Shown: in pieces, positions 40,353 through 54,167 of the stretch | Position numbering within the stretch: position 1 is the first letter of the stretch | How the letters are laid out: each line of letters begins with the position of its first letter | Assembly: GCA_964612075.1 (NCBI GenBank) | Contig: CAZTFC010000005.1 | Span: 11,344-75,343 of the forward strand | Direction: 5' to 3' | Length of the DNA stretch: 64,000 nucleotides | DNA from: UBA2219 sp964612075 | GTDB lineage: Bacteria; Desulfobacterota; Deferrimicrobia; Deferrimicrobiales; Deferrimicrobiaceae | Position numbers and translations under genes: made by a program | Notes under the pieces: model-generated | Database searches by the model: none | Told to the model about the DNA's origin: nothing | The model's input: the letters and a program-made list of their open reading frames with translations, nothing else

Positions 40353-41630
40353 TTGAAGCTGCGTTACGGACTGGACGACCGCCCGCCGGCGGCGGAGGCG
40401 GCCTCCCAATCGCTGCAGTGGCTGGCGATGTCGCTTCCGTTCGTCGTCATCGCCGGCTCCGTGGCCGCCGGCCACCATACCGCCGACCCGGCGCTGCGGA
40501 CCGTCTACCTGCAGAAGGCGACGTTCGCCACGGCGCTGATGATCCTCGGTCAGGCGCTTTTCGGGCACCGGCTCACGCTGGTGGCGGGCCCCGCCACGGC
40601 GCTGCTGCTCGGCATCCTCGGAAGCCGGACCTCCCCGGACGCCGTCTACACCGCGGCCGCCTTCTGCGGCGCGTTCCTCGCGGCGATCTCCGCGGCGGGG
40701 TTCTTCGGCGCGCTCCGAGGAGTCTTCACGCGGCGCGTGACCGCGGCGGTGGTCCTCCTCATCGCCTTCACGATGGTTCCGACGATCGTGCGGCTCCTGA
40801 CGGAAGGACCTTCCGGCGCCCCTTCCGCGCGTCTCGCCTTCGCCGCCGCGTACGTCCTCGCGCTCTTCGCGGCCCACCGGCTCCTGCCGGCGGCGGGACG
40901 GTCGTTCCTGATCGCGGCGGGCATGGCGGCGGGAGCCGCGGGGTACTACGGGATCTTCGGATTCCCGGGGGCCGAGGAAATCCTCGGCCGCCCCGAGCCG
41001 CTCGCGCCGTTCTTCTCCGGCTTCACGAGGCCGGACTTCGACCCCGGGACGATCGCGTCGTTCCTCTTCTGCTACCTCGCCCTCGCCCTGAACGAGATCG
41101 GCTCGATGCAGTCGGTCGCGCCGCTGCTGCGGCCGGAAGGGATGGAGAAGCGGACCCGGAAAGGGATGACGGTGGCGGGCATCGTGAACTTCGTCGCGGG
41201 GGCGCTGGGTGTCATCGGCCCCGTCGACTATTCTTTGAGCCCCGGGGTCATCGCCGCGAGCGGCTCCGGCTCGCGCTTCCCGCTGGCGCCGGCGGCGATC
41301 CTCCTCGCCCTGGCCTCGTTTTCGCCCGCGGCGCTGGCGGTCGTCGGGGCGATCCCTCCCGCGGTGGTCGGGGGAATCCTCGTCTACACGCTTTCCGGTC
41401 AGGTCGCGGCGGGGATGGCCGCCGCCTTCGAAGGCGGGACGTTTTCCTTCGAGGACGGGCTGGTGATCGGGCTTCCCATCCTGGCGGGAACGGTCACGGC
41501 GTTCCTGCCCCCCGCGGCGCTCGAGGGAATACCGGCCGCCGTGCGCACCGTCGCGGGAAACGGCTTCGTCGTGGGGATCGTCTCGGTCCTTTTGCTCGAC
41601 CGGGCGTTCCGCGCGAAGCCGGGCGCCTGA
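40353..41630 (+). CDS. NCS2-family nucleobase permease (uracil/xanthine type)
   Basis: A membrane permease of about 425 residues with many helices. NCS2 marks are SLQWLAMSLPFVVIAGS at the first helix, LALNEIGSMQSVAPLL with the conserved Glu region, GIVNFVAGALGVIGPVDYSLSPGVIAASGSGSR, and IPPAVVGGILVYTLSGQVAAGM. I place the start at TTG 40353 (LKLRYGLDDRPP), where homology begins; the next in-frame start upstream, ATG 40248, would overlap the divergent thioesterase start and add a non-family leader. The exact nucleobase is not readable from sequence. Confidence 0.85.
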   Translation: MKLRYGLDDRPPAAEAASQSLQWLAMSLPFVVIAGSVAAGHHTADPALRTVYLQKATFATALMILGQALFGHRLTLVAGPATALLLGILGSRTSPDAVYTAAAFCGAFLAAISAAGFFGALRGVFTRRVTAAVVLLIAFTMVPTIVRLLTEGPSGAPSARLAFAAAYVLALFAAHRLLPAAGRSFLIAAGMAAGAAGYYGIFGFPGAEEILGRPEPLAPFFSGFTRPDFDPGTIASFLFCYLALALNEIGSMQSVAPLLRPEGMEKRTRKGMTVAGIVNFVAGALGVIGPVDYSLSPGVIAASGSGSRFPLAPAAILLALASFSPAALAVVGAIPPAVVGGILVYTLSGQVAAGMAAAFEGGTFSFEDGLVIGLPILAGTVTAFLPPAALEGIPAAVRTVAGNGFVVGIVSVLLLDRAFRAKPGA

Positions 41631-41651
41631 AGGAAACGCCGCCCCGCCGGC

Positions 41652-42494
41652 TCACTCCCTCCCCAGAAGCCCCCGGATCGCCCCCTTGATGTCGGGCGGC
41701 AGCACGACCAGCTTGGAGTTGCCGGAGGCGGAGAGGTCGTGGATCACCTTGATATACCGGTCCCCGAGGAGGAACATGGCAGGGGTCTCCCGGTCGCCGA
41801 CCGCGTCGGCGATCTCACGGATCGCGCCGGAGGACGCCTTCGCCAGCGCGATCTGCGCCTCGGCCTCCCGGCGGGCCGCCTCGAGCCGCCCGTCCGCCTG
41901 CAGGATGGCCGCCTGCTTGTTCCCTTCCGCCTCCGTGATCGTCGCGCGCCGGGTCCGCTCGGCCGCCGCCTGCTTCTCCATGGCCTCCTGCATCGACTGC
42001 GACGGCCGGATGTCGCGCACCTCGGCGCTCTTGACCGTGATGCCCCATCCCGCGATCTCGTGGGAGACCGCTTCTTTCAGCTTCGCCTTGATCGTTTCCC
42101 GGTTGGACAGCGCCTCGTCGATCTCCATGCCGCCGATGATCGCGCGCAGCGTGGTCATGACCAGGTTCTTGATCGCGAAGACGTAGTCCTGGACGCCGTA
42201 GGACGCCTCCTGGGGGTTCGACACCTTGATGAAGGAGATGGCGTTCACCACGACGATGGCGTTGTCCTTGGTGATCGCCTCGAGATCGTCCACCTCGACC
42301 GGCTGGTCCTTCGTCAGGACCTTGTAGGCGACGCGGTCCATGTAGGGGACGATGATGTTCAGCCCCGGCCGAAGCGTCCGGTGATACTTCCCGAGCCGCT
42401 CCACGACGTATTCCCACCCCTGGGGGACGATGCGCACCCCCATGAACAGGGTGACCGCGATGAACAGCAGGATGAGGACGAAGAACTCGATCAT
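41652..42494 (-). CDS. SPFH/stomatin (Band 7) family membrane protein
   Basis: A 280-residue slipin/QmcA-like protein. One N-terminal helix (FFVLILLFIAVTLFMGV) is followed by an SPFH domain (IVPQGWEYVVERLGKYHRTLRPGLNIIVPYMDRV; EVDDLEAITKDNAIVVVNA; GWGITVKSAEVRDIRPSQ) and a long coiled coil (MEKQAAAERTRRATITEAEG). These proteins form large membrane cages. It overlaps the NfeD gene by four bases, the classic NfeD-slipin pair, thought to act in membrane organisation. Confidence 0.94.
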   Translation of the reverse strand: MIEFFVLILLFIAVTLFMGVRIVPQGWEYVVERLGKYHRTLRPGLNIIVPYMDRVAYKVLTKDQPVEVDDLEAITKDNAIVVVNAISFIKVSNPQEASYGVQDYVFAIKNLVMTTLRAIIGGMEIDEALSNRETIKAKLKEAVSHEIAGWGITVKSAEVRDIRPSQSMQEAMEKQAAAERTRRATITEAEGNKQAAILQADGRLEAARREAEAQIALAKASSGAIREIADAVGDRETPAMFLLGDRYIKVIHDLSASGNSKLVVLPPDIKGAIRGLLGRE

Positions 42495-42946
42495 GAGGCG
42501 TCTCCCCCCTTCCTCACACGCAGTATCTGACCCTCCACGCCGGAGACGACGGCCTCGTCCCCTTCCTCGAGCTTCCCGTCCGAGACGAAGGGCCACTCGG
42601 TGTCGCCGAGCAGCGGCGCCTGGAAGCGGATCCGCCCCCTCTCGAGCCCCCCTCCGGGCCGCACCACGACCCCCTTGCGGTCCTTCCATTCCGGCGGGAC
42701 CTCGTCGGGCTTCGACCCGACCCGAGGCTGGACCCAGAGGAACCAGACGGCGGTCATCAGCCCGGAGAAGATCCCCCACAGGAGGATCTGGGCGCCGAAC
42801 CCGATGCGGAACAGGCCGACGGCGGCGCCGGTGAGCACCGCCCCGACGCCGAACCAGATGATGGTGAAGGAAGGCACGACGATCTCGAGGATCGCCAGGA
42901 CGATGCCGAACGCGACCCAATGCCACCACAGGACGTCGATACCCAT
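42491..42946 (-). CDS. NfeD family membrane protein
   Basis: A 151-residue protein starting at ATG 42946 (GGGGGGAA upstream). Three membrane helices come first (WHWVAFGIVLAILEIVVPSFTIIWFGVGAVLTGAAVGLF and LLWGIFSGLMTAVWFLWV), then a small OB-fold domain (GVVVRPGGGLERGRIRF; EEGDEAVVSGVEGQILRVR). This is the short NfeD form, without the ClpP-like protease domain. The gene overlaps the SPFH gene by ATGA; the two products are expected to work together in the inner membrane. Confidence 0.92.
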   Translation of the reverse strand: MGIDVLWWHWVAFGIVLAILEIVVPSFTIIWFGVGAVLTGAAVGLFRIGFGAQILLWGIFSGLMTAVWFLWVQPRVGSKPDEVPPEWKDRKGVVVRPGGGLERGRIRFQAPLLGDTEWPFVSDGKLEEGDEAVVSGVEGQILRVRKGGDAS

Positions 42947-43027
42947 GGAATGTTCCCCCCGGAGAAGGAAACGCCCCGATCGGGTGCATTTTCCCCCCGG
43001 ACGGGGGGGCTGGCAAGGAGGAAGAAC

Positions 43028-43054
43028 GCCGGCGCCCCGGACCGGGGCGCCGGC
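43028..43054 (-). terminator. Perfect-palindrome hairpin after the small zinc-ribbon-like gene
   Basis: Arms GCCGGCGCCCCGG (43028-43040) and CCGGGGCGCCGGC (43042-43054) pair perfectly over 13 positions. It lies four bases after the stop codon of the small gene. On the minus strand it is followed by GTTCTTCCTCCTT, a weak U-tract. It probably ends the transcript, and also works as a block for plus-strand reading, which continues into TCGTTTTT. Confidence 0.6.
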
Positions 43055-43058
43055 GGCG

Positions 43059-43271
43059 TCAGATCGTTTTTCCCGCGGGCCCCATGCCTCCGGCGAAGCC
43101 GTCCCGGAGCGCCGGCCCGGACTGGCCCGTCCGCCGGGCGAGCTCGCCCAGGATCTCGGCGCACTTCTCGTGCAGCGGCTGCCACGTCTTGAGCTGCCCG
43201 TGGAACCCTTCCATGTGTTCCGCCTCGAGGATCGGCTGCCCGCACATGCTGCACATATATGCATTTGCCAT
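43059..43271 (-). CDS. Small putative zinc-binding protein
   Basis: A 70-residue protein starting at ATG 43271 with GAGGAGG upstream. It has a CxxC pair near the start (YMCSMCGQPI) and a later His/Cys group (HMEGFHGQ; LHEKCAEILGELARR), which could bind one zinc. I do not recognise the family. It lies between the NfeD gene and a response regulator on the same strand and is followed by a hairpin, so it may be a single-gene transcript. Cytoplasmic; function unknown. Confidence 0.65.
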   Translation of the reverse strand: MANAYMCSMCGQPILEAEHMEGFHGQLKTWQPLHEKCAEILGELARRTGQSGPALRDGFAGGMGPAGKTI

Positions 43272-43344
43272 GGCTAACGCCTCCTCTCGCACGTTGGATG
43301 CCGGAAGGAGCGAAAAGGGTGCGTGGTCCGGAGACAATATTATA

Positions 43345-43956
43345 TTACGCGCCGCCGTCGTCCGGGGTGAACTCGGGGTACAGCTCCTTCATGCATTCCG
43401 GGCAGACGCAGTGGCTGAACTCCGCCTCGGTGTGGTCCCGGAGGTAGGACTCGACCCGGTTCCAGTATCCCCGGTCGTCCCGGATCTTCTTGCAGTGCGA
43501 GCAGATGGGCAGGATGCCGCGAAGGGTCTTGACCTGGTCCAGCGCCTCGCGCAATTCGGCGATCCTCGAGGCGAGCGCGTCCTGCAACTCGATCATCCGG
43601 CGGCCGACCTCGACCCGGGCGCGGAGCTCGCAGGCGTCGAACGGCTTGACCAGATAGTCGTCGGCGCCCGCGTCGAGGCCGGTGACGATGTCGCGCTTGT
43701 CGCCGCGGGCCGTCAGCAGGATCAGGTACGCCGGCCGTTCGCCCCGCCCCGCGCGGATCCGGCGCACCGCCTCCACCCCGTCCATTTCCGGCATCATCCA
43801 GTCGAGGATCGCCAGCGAGGGAGCGTCCGGGCGCAGCATCGCCCGAAGGGCGTCCGCACCGTTCACGGTCTCCTCCACTTCGTGGCCCCTTCTCTTCAAC
43901 ACGCCGGTGAGCGCCGCCCGGGAGGTACAGTCGTCTTCGGCGATCAGGATCCGCAT
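43345..43956 (-). CDS. Response regulator: REC domain with Cys-rich C-terminal module
   Basis: A 203-residue protein. Residues 1-120 form a receiver (LIAEDDCTSRAAL; phospho-Asp in LAILDWMMPEMDG; LLTARGDKRDIVTGLDAGADDYLVKPF). A coiled coil follows (DALASRIAELREALDQVKTL), then a compact module of about 50 residues: ILPICSHCKKIRDDRGYW ... FSHCVCPECMKELYPEF. The module recurs after PAS and REC domains in many deltaproteobacterial proteins, but its role is not established; the Cys pattern (CxxC and CxCxxC) suggests metal binding or redox sensing. It is the third gene after the giant hybrid kinase, with a 16-base gap to the single-domain regulator. Confidence 0.9.
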   Translation of the reverse strand: MRILIAEDDCTSRAALTGVLKRRGHEVEETVNGADALRAMLRPDAPSLAILDWMMPEMDGVEAVRRIRAGRGERPAYLILLTARGDKRDIVTGLDAGADDYLVKPFDACELRARVEVGRRMIELQDALASRIAELREALDQVKTLRGILPICSHCKKIRDDRGYWNRVESYLRDHTEAEFSHCVCPECMKELYPEFTPDDGGA

Positions 43957-43972
43957 GTGGTGGTTCTCCCTT

Positions 43973-44348
43973 TCAGGGGATCAACTCCAGCTTCCGAAGA
44001 TACTCTTCGAGCTTCGCCTTCTGGATCGGCTTCACCAGGAAGCCGTCGCACCGCTGTTCGCAGGCCTTGACGACGTTCGCTTTGTCCGCCAGGGCGGTCG
44101 TCATGATGATTTTCGCACGGCACGGCCCGGAAACGACGGTCGTTTCCTCCATGTGCCTCACCTCTGCGAGCGCTTTCTGGCCGTCCATCTCCGGCATCAT
44201 GATGTCCATGCAGATCAGGTCGTACGGCTCCCCTTCCCCGATCGCAAGGCGCGCCGCATCGACCGCCTCCCTGCCGTTGACGGCGAAATGGCACGTCCCG
44301 TAGCCCTCCAGGAGCTTCTGGAGAAGCACCCGGCTCGTGAAATCGTCT

Positions 44349-44368
<20 letters not shown>
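43973..44368 (-). CDS. Single-domain response regulator (REC)
   Basis: A 131-residue receiver with the acidic pocket (LIVEDDFTSRVLLQ), phospho-Asp in LICMDIMMPEMDG, the switch Thr in IIMTTALADK and Lys in DGFLVKPIQ. No output domain, so it probably passes phosphate on or acts by protein contact (CheY/Spo0F-like). It overlaps the end of the hybrid kinase gene by 20 bases, which supports co-translation and a shared pathway. Confidence 0.93.
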
Positions 44369-49919
<5,551 letters not shown>

Positions 49920-49994
49920 ACCTTCGTTGTTTCGGCAATTTCCGGCAGGAACCTTACCGATTTCAAAAACTGTTCGCAAAAATGCCGGCAAGAA

Positions 49995-51680
49995 TCAGGC
50001 GAACGCTTCCCCGAAGCGCCTTTCCTGCTCGGGGCTCCCGATCAGGACGAGGTCCATCCGCGTGTCCAGGACGGTCTCGGGGGGAGGCCCCACCATCGGC
50101 TCCGGGCTCTCCTCCCGGAGGATGGCGACGACGGCGCAGCCCGACAACGCGCCGATGCTCGATTCCGCGATGGTCCAGCCGGAAAGCCGGGGAGGCAGCG
50201 GCCGCCGGAAGACGTTGACCCCCTCGGTCAGCAGGATCGAATCCTTCTTCTCGAGCACGTTGGCGAGGAAGTTCGCCCCGACCGAGGAGCTGGAGACCAC
50301 GAAATCGGCGCCGGCGGCGTACAGCTCGTCCACGTTCTCCTCGCGGTTCGCGCGGGCGACCATCCGCACGTGGGGATTGGCCCGCCGGCTGGCCAGCGCC
50401 AGGAAGATGTTGGCGTTGTCGTCGTTGGTGGTGATGATCAGTCCGCGGGCGGCGTCGATGCCCGCCTTCCGCAGCAGGTCGAGGCGCGTGGCGTCGCCGC
50501 GGATCGACTCGTGCGCGCCGCAGAACGGATTCTCCGTGCGGTCGATCAGCGTGAAGGGGACGTTCATCTTGCCGAGGACGTTGGCGGCGGCGCAGCCGAT
50601 CCGGCCGTGCCCGAGGATGAACACGCGGTCCTCTCCGGCCTCCGGCCGCAGGAGCGCCTCCAGGGAGGTCATCCCTTCGCGGGTGCCCGCCAGCAGCACG
50701 ATGGTGTGGACGGAAAGCGGAGCGTCCGGGCCGGGGGCGGAGAAGGCGCCCCGCTCGAGGAGGCCGATCGCGGAGAGCCCGGTGCGCTCGCGCAGCGGGA
50801 TCTTCCCCAGGGTCTGCCCGGCGAACGGCGTCCCGTACACGGGCATCTCGGCGATCAACAGGTTGCCGAACGCGTCGAGCACGTGGGCCGCCGCCCCGAA
50901 GGTGGTGGCGCGGGTCGCCAGGTGCCGGCCAAGGATCTGCGGCAGCGGGATGACGTGGGTCGCCCCGGCCGCTCTCAGGAGGTCCGCGTGCGCGGAATCG
51001 TCGGCGAGGACCGCGATGGGCGCGTCCCCGAGCTTCCGGGCGGTGAGGCAGAGGTTGACGCTTTCCGGATCGTTCAGGTTGGTGACGATGCCGCGCGCCG
51101 CGCCCGCCCGGGCCTTCTCCAGGAACAGCCCGTCCGTGGGCGTCCCGCAGAGGACGCGCATCCCTTCCAGCTCCAGCCGGAACGCCTCTTCCGGGTCGCG
51201 CGCGACCACCACGAACGGGACCTGCTTCCCCTCCAGCTTCCGCAGAAAGGCGCGGGTGACGACGTCGGGGCCGAAGACAAGGACATGCCCCCGGGTACCG
51301 GCCGGGAGCTCCCGCTTCGGCCGGTACCGCATGCTCTGCTCGATCCAGGGGGCGATGAACAGGCTGACGAGGACGAAGGGGAGGAGCATGAGGAGGAAGA
51401 GCACCCCGGAGATGGTGACGACCGTGGCGAACAGGAAGCCGTAGTCCGAGTGGAAGGTGATGTCGCCGAACCCGAGGGTCGTCATGACCGTGATGGTCCA
51501 GTAGATGCCGGCGACCAGGGAGTACGTGCGTCGCTCCAGGTGCCACATCAGGAACTGGAACAGGTACGCGTAGCCCAGGATCATCAGCGCAAGGAAGGCA
51601 AGGTAGCCCAGAAGCAGCTTCAGGTTCTTCCTCGCCTGCTTGCGCAGGAAATAGGCCAGTTCGATCGCGGTCGGGTTCAC
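49995..51680 (-). CDS. GsuK-like K+ channel with tandem RCK/TrkA-N domains
   Basis: A 561-residue channel. TM1 spans about 22-45, the pore loop carries the filter TTLGFGD (residues 67-73) and TM2 about 82-110. Two RCK modules follow: RCK1 (GHVLVFGPDVVTRAFLRKLE) and RCK2 (RVFILGHGRIGCAAANVLGK, with a clear GxGxxG). The layout and TLGFGD filter match the Geobacter channel GsuK, which is gated by NAD and Ca2+ at its RCK domains. The first GxGxxG is altered (FGPDVV). It is upstream of the giant kinase on the same strand (75-base gap) and divergent from metA. Confidence 0.92.
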   Translation of the reverse strand: MNPTAIELAYFLRKQARKNLKLLLGYLAFLALMILGYAYLFQFLMWHLERRTYSLVAGIYWTITVMTTLGFGDITFHSDYGFLFATVVTISGVLFLLMLLPFVLVSLFIAPWIEQSMRYRPKRELPAGTRGHVLVFGPDVVTRAFLRKLEGKQVPFVVVARDPEEAFRLELEGMRVLCGTPTDGLFLEKARAGAARGIVTNLNDPESVNLCLTARKLGDAPIAVLADDSAHADLLRAAGATHVIPLPQILGRHLATRATTFGAAAHVLDAFGNLLIAEMPVYGTPFAGQTLGKIPLRERTGLSAIGLLERGAFSAPGPDAPLSVHTIVLLAGTREGMTSLEALLRPEAGEDRVFILGHGRIGCAAANVLGKMNVPFTLIDRTENPFCGAHESIRGDATRLDLLRKAGIDAARGLIITTNDDNANIFLALASRRANPHVRMVARANREENVDELYAAGADFVVSSSSVGANFLANVLEKKDSILLTEGVNVFRRPLPPRLSGWTIAESSIGALSGCAVVAILREESPEPMVGPPPETVLDTRMDLVLIGSPEQERRFGEAFA

Positions 51681-51785
51681 GACGATTCCCTCCGGTTCCG
51701 TTCATCGATATCGTACACCGGCCGGGGGCATACCGGGGACAGTCCGAGGCCGGGCGAGGTCGGCACGGCATGGGGCGGGCGGCCC

Positions 51786-51813
51786 TTGACTAATACTACC
51801 GTTTTGGTAGTGT
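51786..51813 (+). promoter_or_regulatory. metA-operon promoter containing a perfect inverted repeat (putative Rrf2 operator)
   Basis: TTGACT (51786-51791, -35) and TAGTGT (51808-51813, -10-like) are 16 bases apart. Between and over them lies ACTACC-GTTTT-GGTAGT (51795-51811), a perfect six-base inverted repeat with a five-base centre. A bound dimer would block polymerase. The operon it drives encodes an Rrf2-type regulator as its second gene, the obvious candidate. A GAGGAGG ribosome site (51819-51825) leaves almost no leader, so RNA-level control is unlikely. Confidence 0.6.
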
Positions 51814-51830
51814 ATCCCGAGGAGGCCTTC

Positions 51831-52766
51831 ATGCCCGTACGGATACCGAACGACCTTCCCGCCCGAAAGGTCCTGGAAGACGAGAACATCTTCGTGATGA
51901 CCTGCGACCGCGCGGTCCACCAGGACATCCGGCCGCTGCGGATCGCCGTGGTCAACCTCATGCCCACCAAGATCGCGACCGAGAGCCAGCTCCTGCGCCT
52001 GCTGGGGAACACCCCGCTCCAGGTGGACATCCGCCTGATCCGCATGGGCAGCCACGAGTCGAGGAACACCCCGGCGGAGCACCTGGAGGCGTTCTACGAG
52101 CCCTTCGAACAGGTGCTCCACGAGCGGTTCGACGGCCTGGTCGTCACCGGCGCGCCGGTGGAGACGCTCCCCTTCGAGGAGGTGGATTACTGGCCGGAGC
52201 TCGTCCGCCTCATGGAATGGAGCCGGGGCAACGTCTGGTCCACCCTGCACATCTGCTGGGGCGCCCAGGCCGGGCTCTACCATCACTACGGGATCCAAAA
52301 GCACCCGCTCCCGGCGAAGAAATCCGGCCTGTTCCACCACAAGGTGCTGGAGCCGCTCGAGCCGATCCTGCGCGGCTTCGACGATTTCTTCCTCGCGCCG
52401 CATTCGCGGCACACCGAGGTGCGGGAATACGACGTCCGCAGGAACCCGGGGCTCAAGATCCTGGCCTCCTCGGACAAGGCCGGCCTCTACATGGTCTCGT
52501 CGACGGACGGGCGGATGATCTTCGTCTTCGGCCACCCGGAATACGACCGCCTCACCCTGAAGGCGGAGTACGACCGGGACCGGGGGAAGGGGCTCCCGAT
52601 CGCCCCCCCCGTCCATTATTTCCCCGGGGACGACCCCGCCGCGGAGCCGAGGATGTCGTGGCGCTCCCACGCGCATCTTCTGTATTCGAACTGGCTCAAC
52701 TACTCCGTGTACCAGGCGACCCCCTTCGACCTCGAGCAGATCCCTTTATGGGAGGCGGGGGCGTGA
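51831..52766 (+). CDS. metA: Homoserine O-acyltransferase MetA, predicted acetyl-CoA specific
   Basis: A 311-residue enzyme that activates homoserine for methionine synthesis. MetA marks are MPVRIPNDLPARKVLEDENIFVM, LRIAVVNLMPTKIATESQLLRLLGN, the nucleophile Cys142 (STLHICWGAQAG) and FLAPHSRHTEV; the catalytic His is in HRHTEV or the FGHPEYDR region. Position 111 is Glu (VTGAPVETLPFEEV). In characterised MetA proteins Glu at this site goes with acetyl-CoA and Gly with succinyl-CoA, so O-acetylhomoserine is the likely product. That fits the sulfhydrylase at the end of the operon. First gene after the palindromic promoter. Confidence 0.95.
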   Translation: MPVRIPNDLPARKVLEDENIFVMTCDRAVHQDIRPLRIAVVNLMPTKIATESQLLRLLGNTPLQVDIRLIRMGSHESRNTPAEHLEAFYEPFEQVLHERFDGLVVTGAPVETLPFEEVDYWPELVRLMEWSRGNVWSTLHICWGAQAGLYHHYGIQKHPLPAKKSGLFHHKVLEPLEPILRGFDDFFLAPHSRHTEVREYDVRRNPGLKILASSDKAGLYMVSSTDGRMIFVFGHPEYDRLTLKAEYDRDRGKGLPIAPPVHYFPGDDPAAEPRMSWRSHAHLLYSNWLNYSVYQATPFDLEQIPLWEAGA

Positions 52767-53206
52767 AGATCTCGACCCGCAGCAGGTACGGCCTGCGCCT
52801 CCTCATCGAGCTGGCGAGGCGCGGCGGCGGCAGGCCGGTGCTGTTGAGCGAGATCGCCGGGAGCCAGCGCATCTCGGAGAAATATCTCTCGCGGCTGGTC
52901 ATCCCCTTGCGGGGCTCCGGCCTGGTCCGGTCCGTCCGCGGGGCGCGCGGCGGGTACGTCCTGGCCCGGCCGGCAGGGGAGATCAGCCTGCGCGAGATCA
53001 TCGACTCGCTGGAGGGCGGACCCTACATCATCCGCTGCGCGGACGATCCCGGAAGCTGCCCCAATTCGCCCGCCTGCGCGGCGCGAAGCGTGTGGGGGGG
53101 CCTCGAGAAGGCGATGCGGGACTACTGCGAATCTTTAAGCCTGGGCGAGATCGCCCGAGGAGGATCGCTGCGGCTGGTGAAGGCCGGGACGAAGGAGAGG
53201 GCATGA
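52763..53206 (+). CDS. Rrf2-family transcriptional regulator, probably Fe-S
   Basis: A 147-residue regulator with a GTG start overlapping the metA stop (GTGA) and a GGAGG ribosome site. The winged HTH is typical of Rrf2 (KISTRSRYGLRLLIELA; LLSEIAGSQRISEKYLSRLVIPLRGSGLVRSVRGARGGYVLA). Three cysteines sit in the effector loop as C-x6-C-x5-C (RCADDPGSCPNSPACAARSVW), close to the IscR/NsrR cluster pattern, so an iron-sulfur sensor is plausible. Encoded between metA and cysK, it probably controls this sulfur-assimilation operon; CymR, a regulator of cysteine metabolism in Firmicutes, is in the same family. Confidence 0.93.
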   Translation: MKISTRSRYGLRLLIELARRGGGRPVLLSEIAGSQRISEKYLSRLVIPLRGSGLVRSVRGARGGYVLARPAGEISLREIIDSLEGGPYIIRCADDPGSCPNSPACAARSVWGGLEKAMRDYCESLSLGEIARGGSLRLVKAGTKERA

Positions 53207-54156
53207 GGGTGCTCGGGAAGATCACGGACGCGATCGGCGGGACGCCGCTGGTCCGCATCGGGAAGCTGAACGCGGGGGGGGCGGCGCAGGTCCTGGCGAA
53301 GCTGGAGGGGCTCAATCCCTTCGGCTCCGTCAAGGACCGCATCGCCCTCTCGATGATCGAGGCGGCCGAGCGGGAAGGGAGGCTTTCGCCCGGATCCACC
53401 ATCGTGGAGCCGACTTCGGGCAACACCGGCATCGCGCTGGCCGCGGTCGCCGCCGCCAGGGGCTACCGCGTCGTCCTCACGATGCCCGAGACGATGAGCG
53501 TCGAGCGGCGCAAGCTGCTTTCCGCCTACGGGGCCCAGCTCGTGCTCACGGAAGGCGCCAAAGGCATGAAGGGCGCCATCGCCGAAGCGGAGGTGCTGGC
53601 CCGGGCCCATCCCGACTGGTTCTTCCCCATGCAGTTCGACAACCCCGCCAACCCGGCGGCCCATCGCGCGACGACGGCCGGGGAGATCTGGGCCGACACG
53701 GACGGCGCGGCGGACATCCTGGTGGCGGGGGTCGGCACCGGCGGCACCTTGACCGGCGCGGGGGAAGCCCTGAAGGAAAGAAAACCGGGGTTCCGGGTCG
53801 TGGCGGTGGAGCCCGACACCTCGCCGGTCCTCTCCGGCGGCCCGCCGGGGCCGCACAGGCTCCAGGGGATCGGCGCCGGCTTCGTCCCCTCCGTTCTGAA
53901 CACGGGCATCATCGACGAGGTCGTCAAGGTATCGGACGTCGACGCCGGCGACATCGCCCGCCGCCTGGCCCGGGAGGAGGGGATCCTCGTGGGCATCTCC
54001 TCCGGGGCGGCCCTCTGGGCCGCGCTGCAGCTGTCGAAGCGCCCGGAGAACGCGGGGAAGACCATCGTGGTTATTTTGCCGTCCAACGGCGAGCGGTACC
54101 TCTCCACCTGGCTCTTCGACGAGCCCGCACAGACCCGCGGCCAAGCCGGCCCTTGA
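53203..54156 (+). CDS. cysK: Cysteine synthase (O-acetylserine sulfhydrylase)
   Basis: A 317-residue PLP enzyme that makes cysteine from O-acetylserine and sulfide. PLP Lys44 is in LNPFGSVKDRIA. The substrate loop is EPTSGNTGIALA, the phosphate-binding loop GVGTGGTLTG, and the C-terminal ILVGISSGAALWAAL. The ATG overlaps the regulator stop (ATGA), with AAGGAGAGG upstream. Length is normal for CysK. Together with MetA and MetY it gives sulfide-based cysteine and methionine synthesis in one operon. Confidence 0.95.
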   Translation: MRVLGKITDAIGGTPLVRIGKLNAGGAAQVLAKLEGLNPFGSVKDRIALSMIEAAEREGRLSPGSTIVEPTSGNTGIALAAVAAARGYRVVLTMPETMSVERRKLLSAYGAQLVLTEGAKGMKGAIAEAEVLARAHPDWFFPMQFDNPANPAAHRATTAGEIWADTDGAADILVAGVGTGGTLTGAGEALKERKPGFRVVAVEPDTSPVLSGGPPGPHRLQGIGAGFVPSVLNTGIIDEVVKVSDVDAGDIARRLAREEGILVGISSGAALWAALQLSKRPENAGKTIVVILPSNGERYLSTWLFDEPAQTRGQAGP

Positions 54157-54167
54157 AGGAGCGCGCC

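Noticed and set aside
51681..51830. SAM-type riboswitch upstream of metA
   Set aside because: The predicted transcription start leaves almost no leader, and no riboswitch-like pairing is visible.
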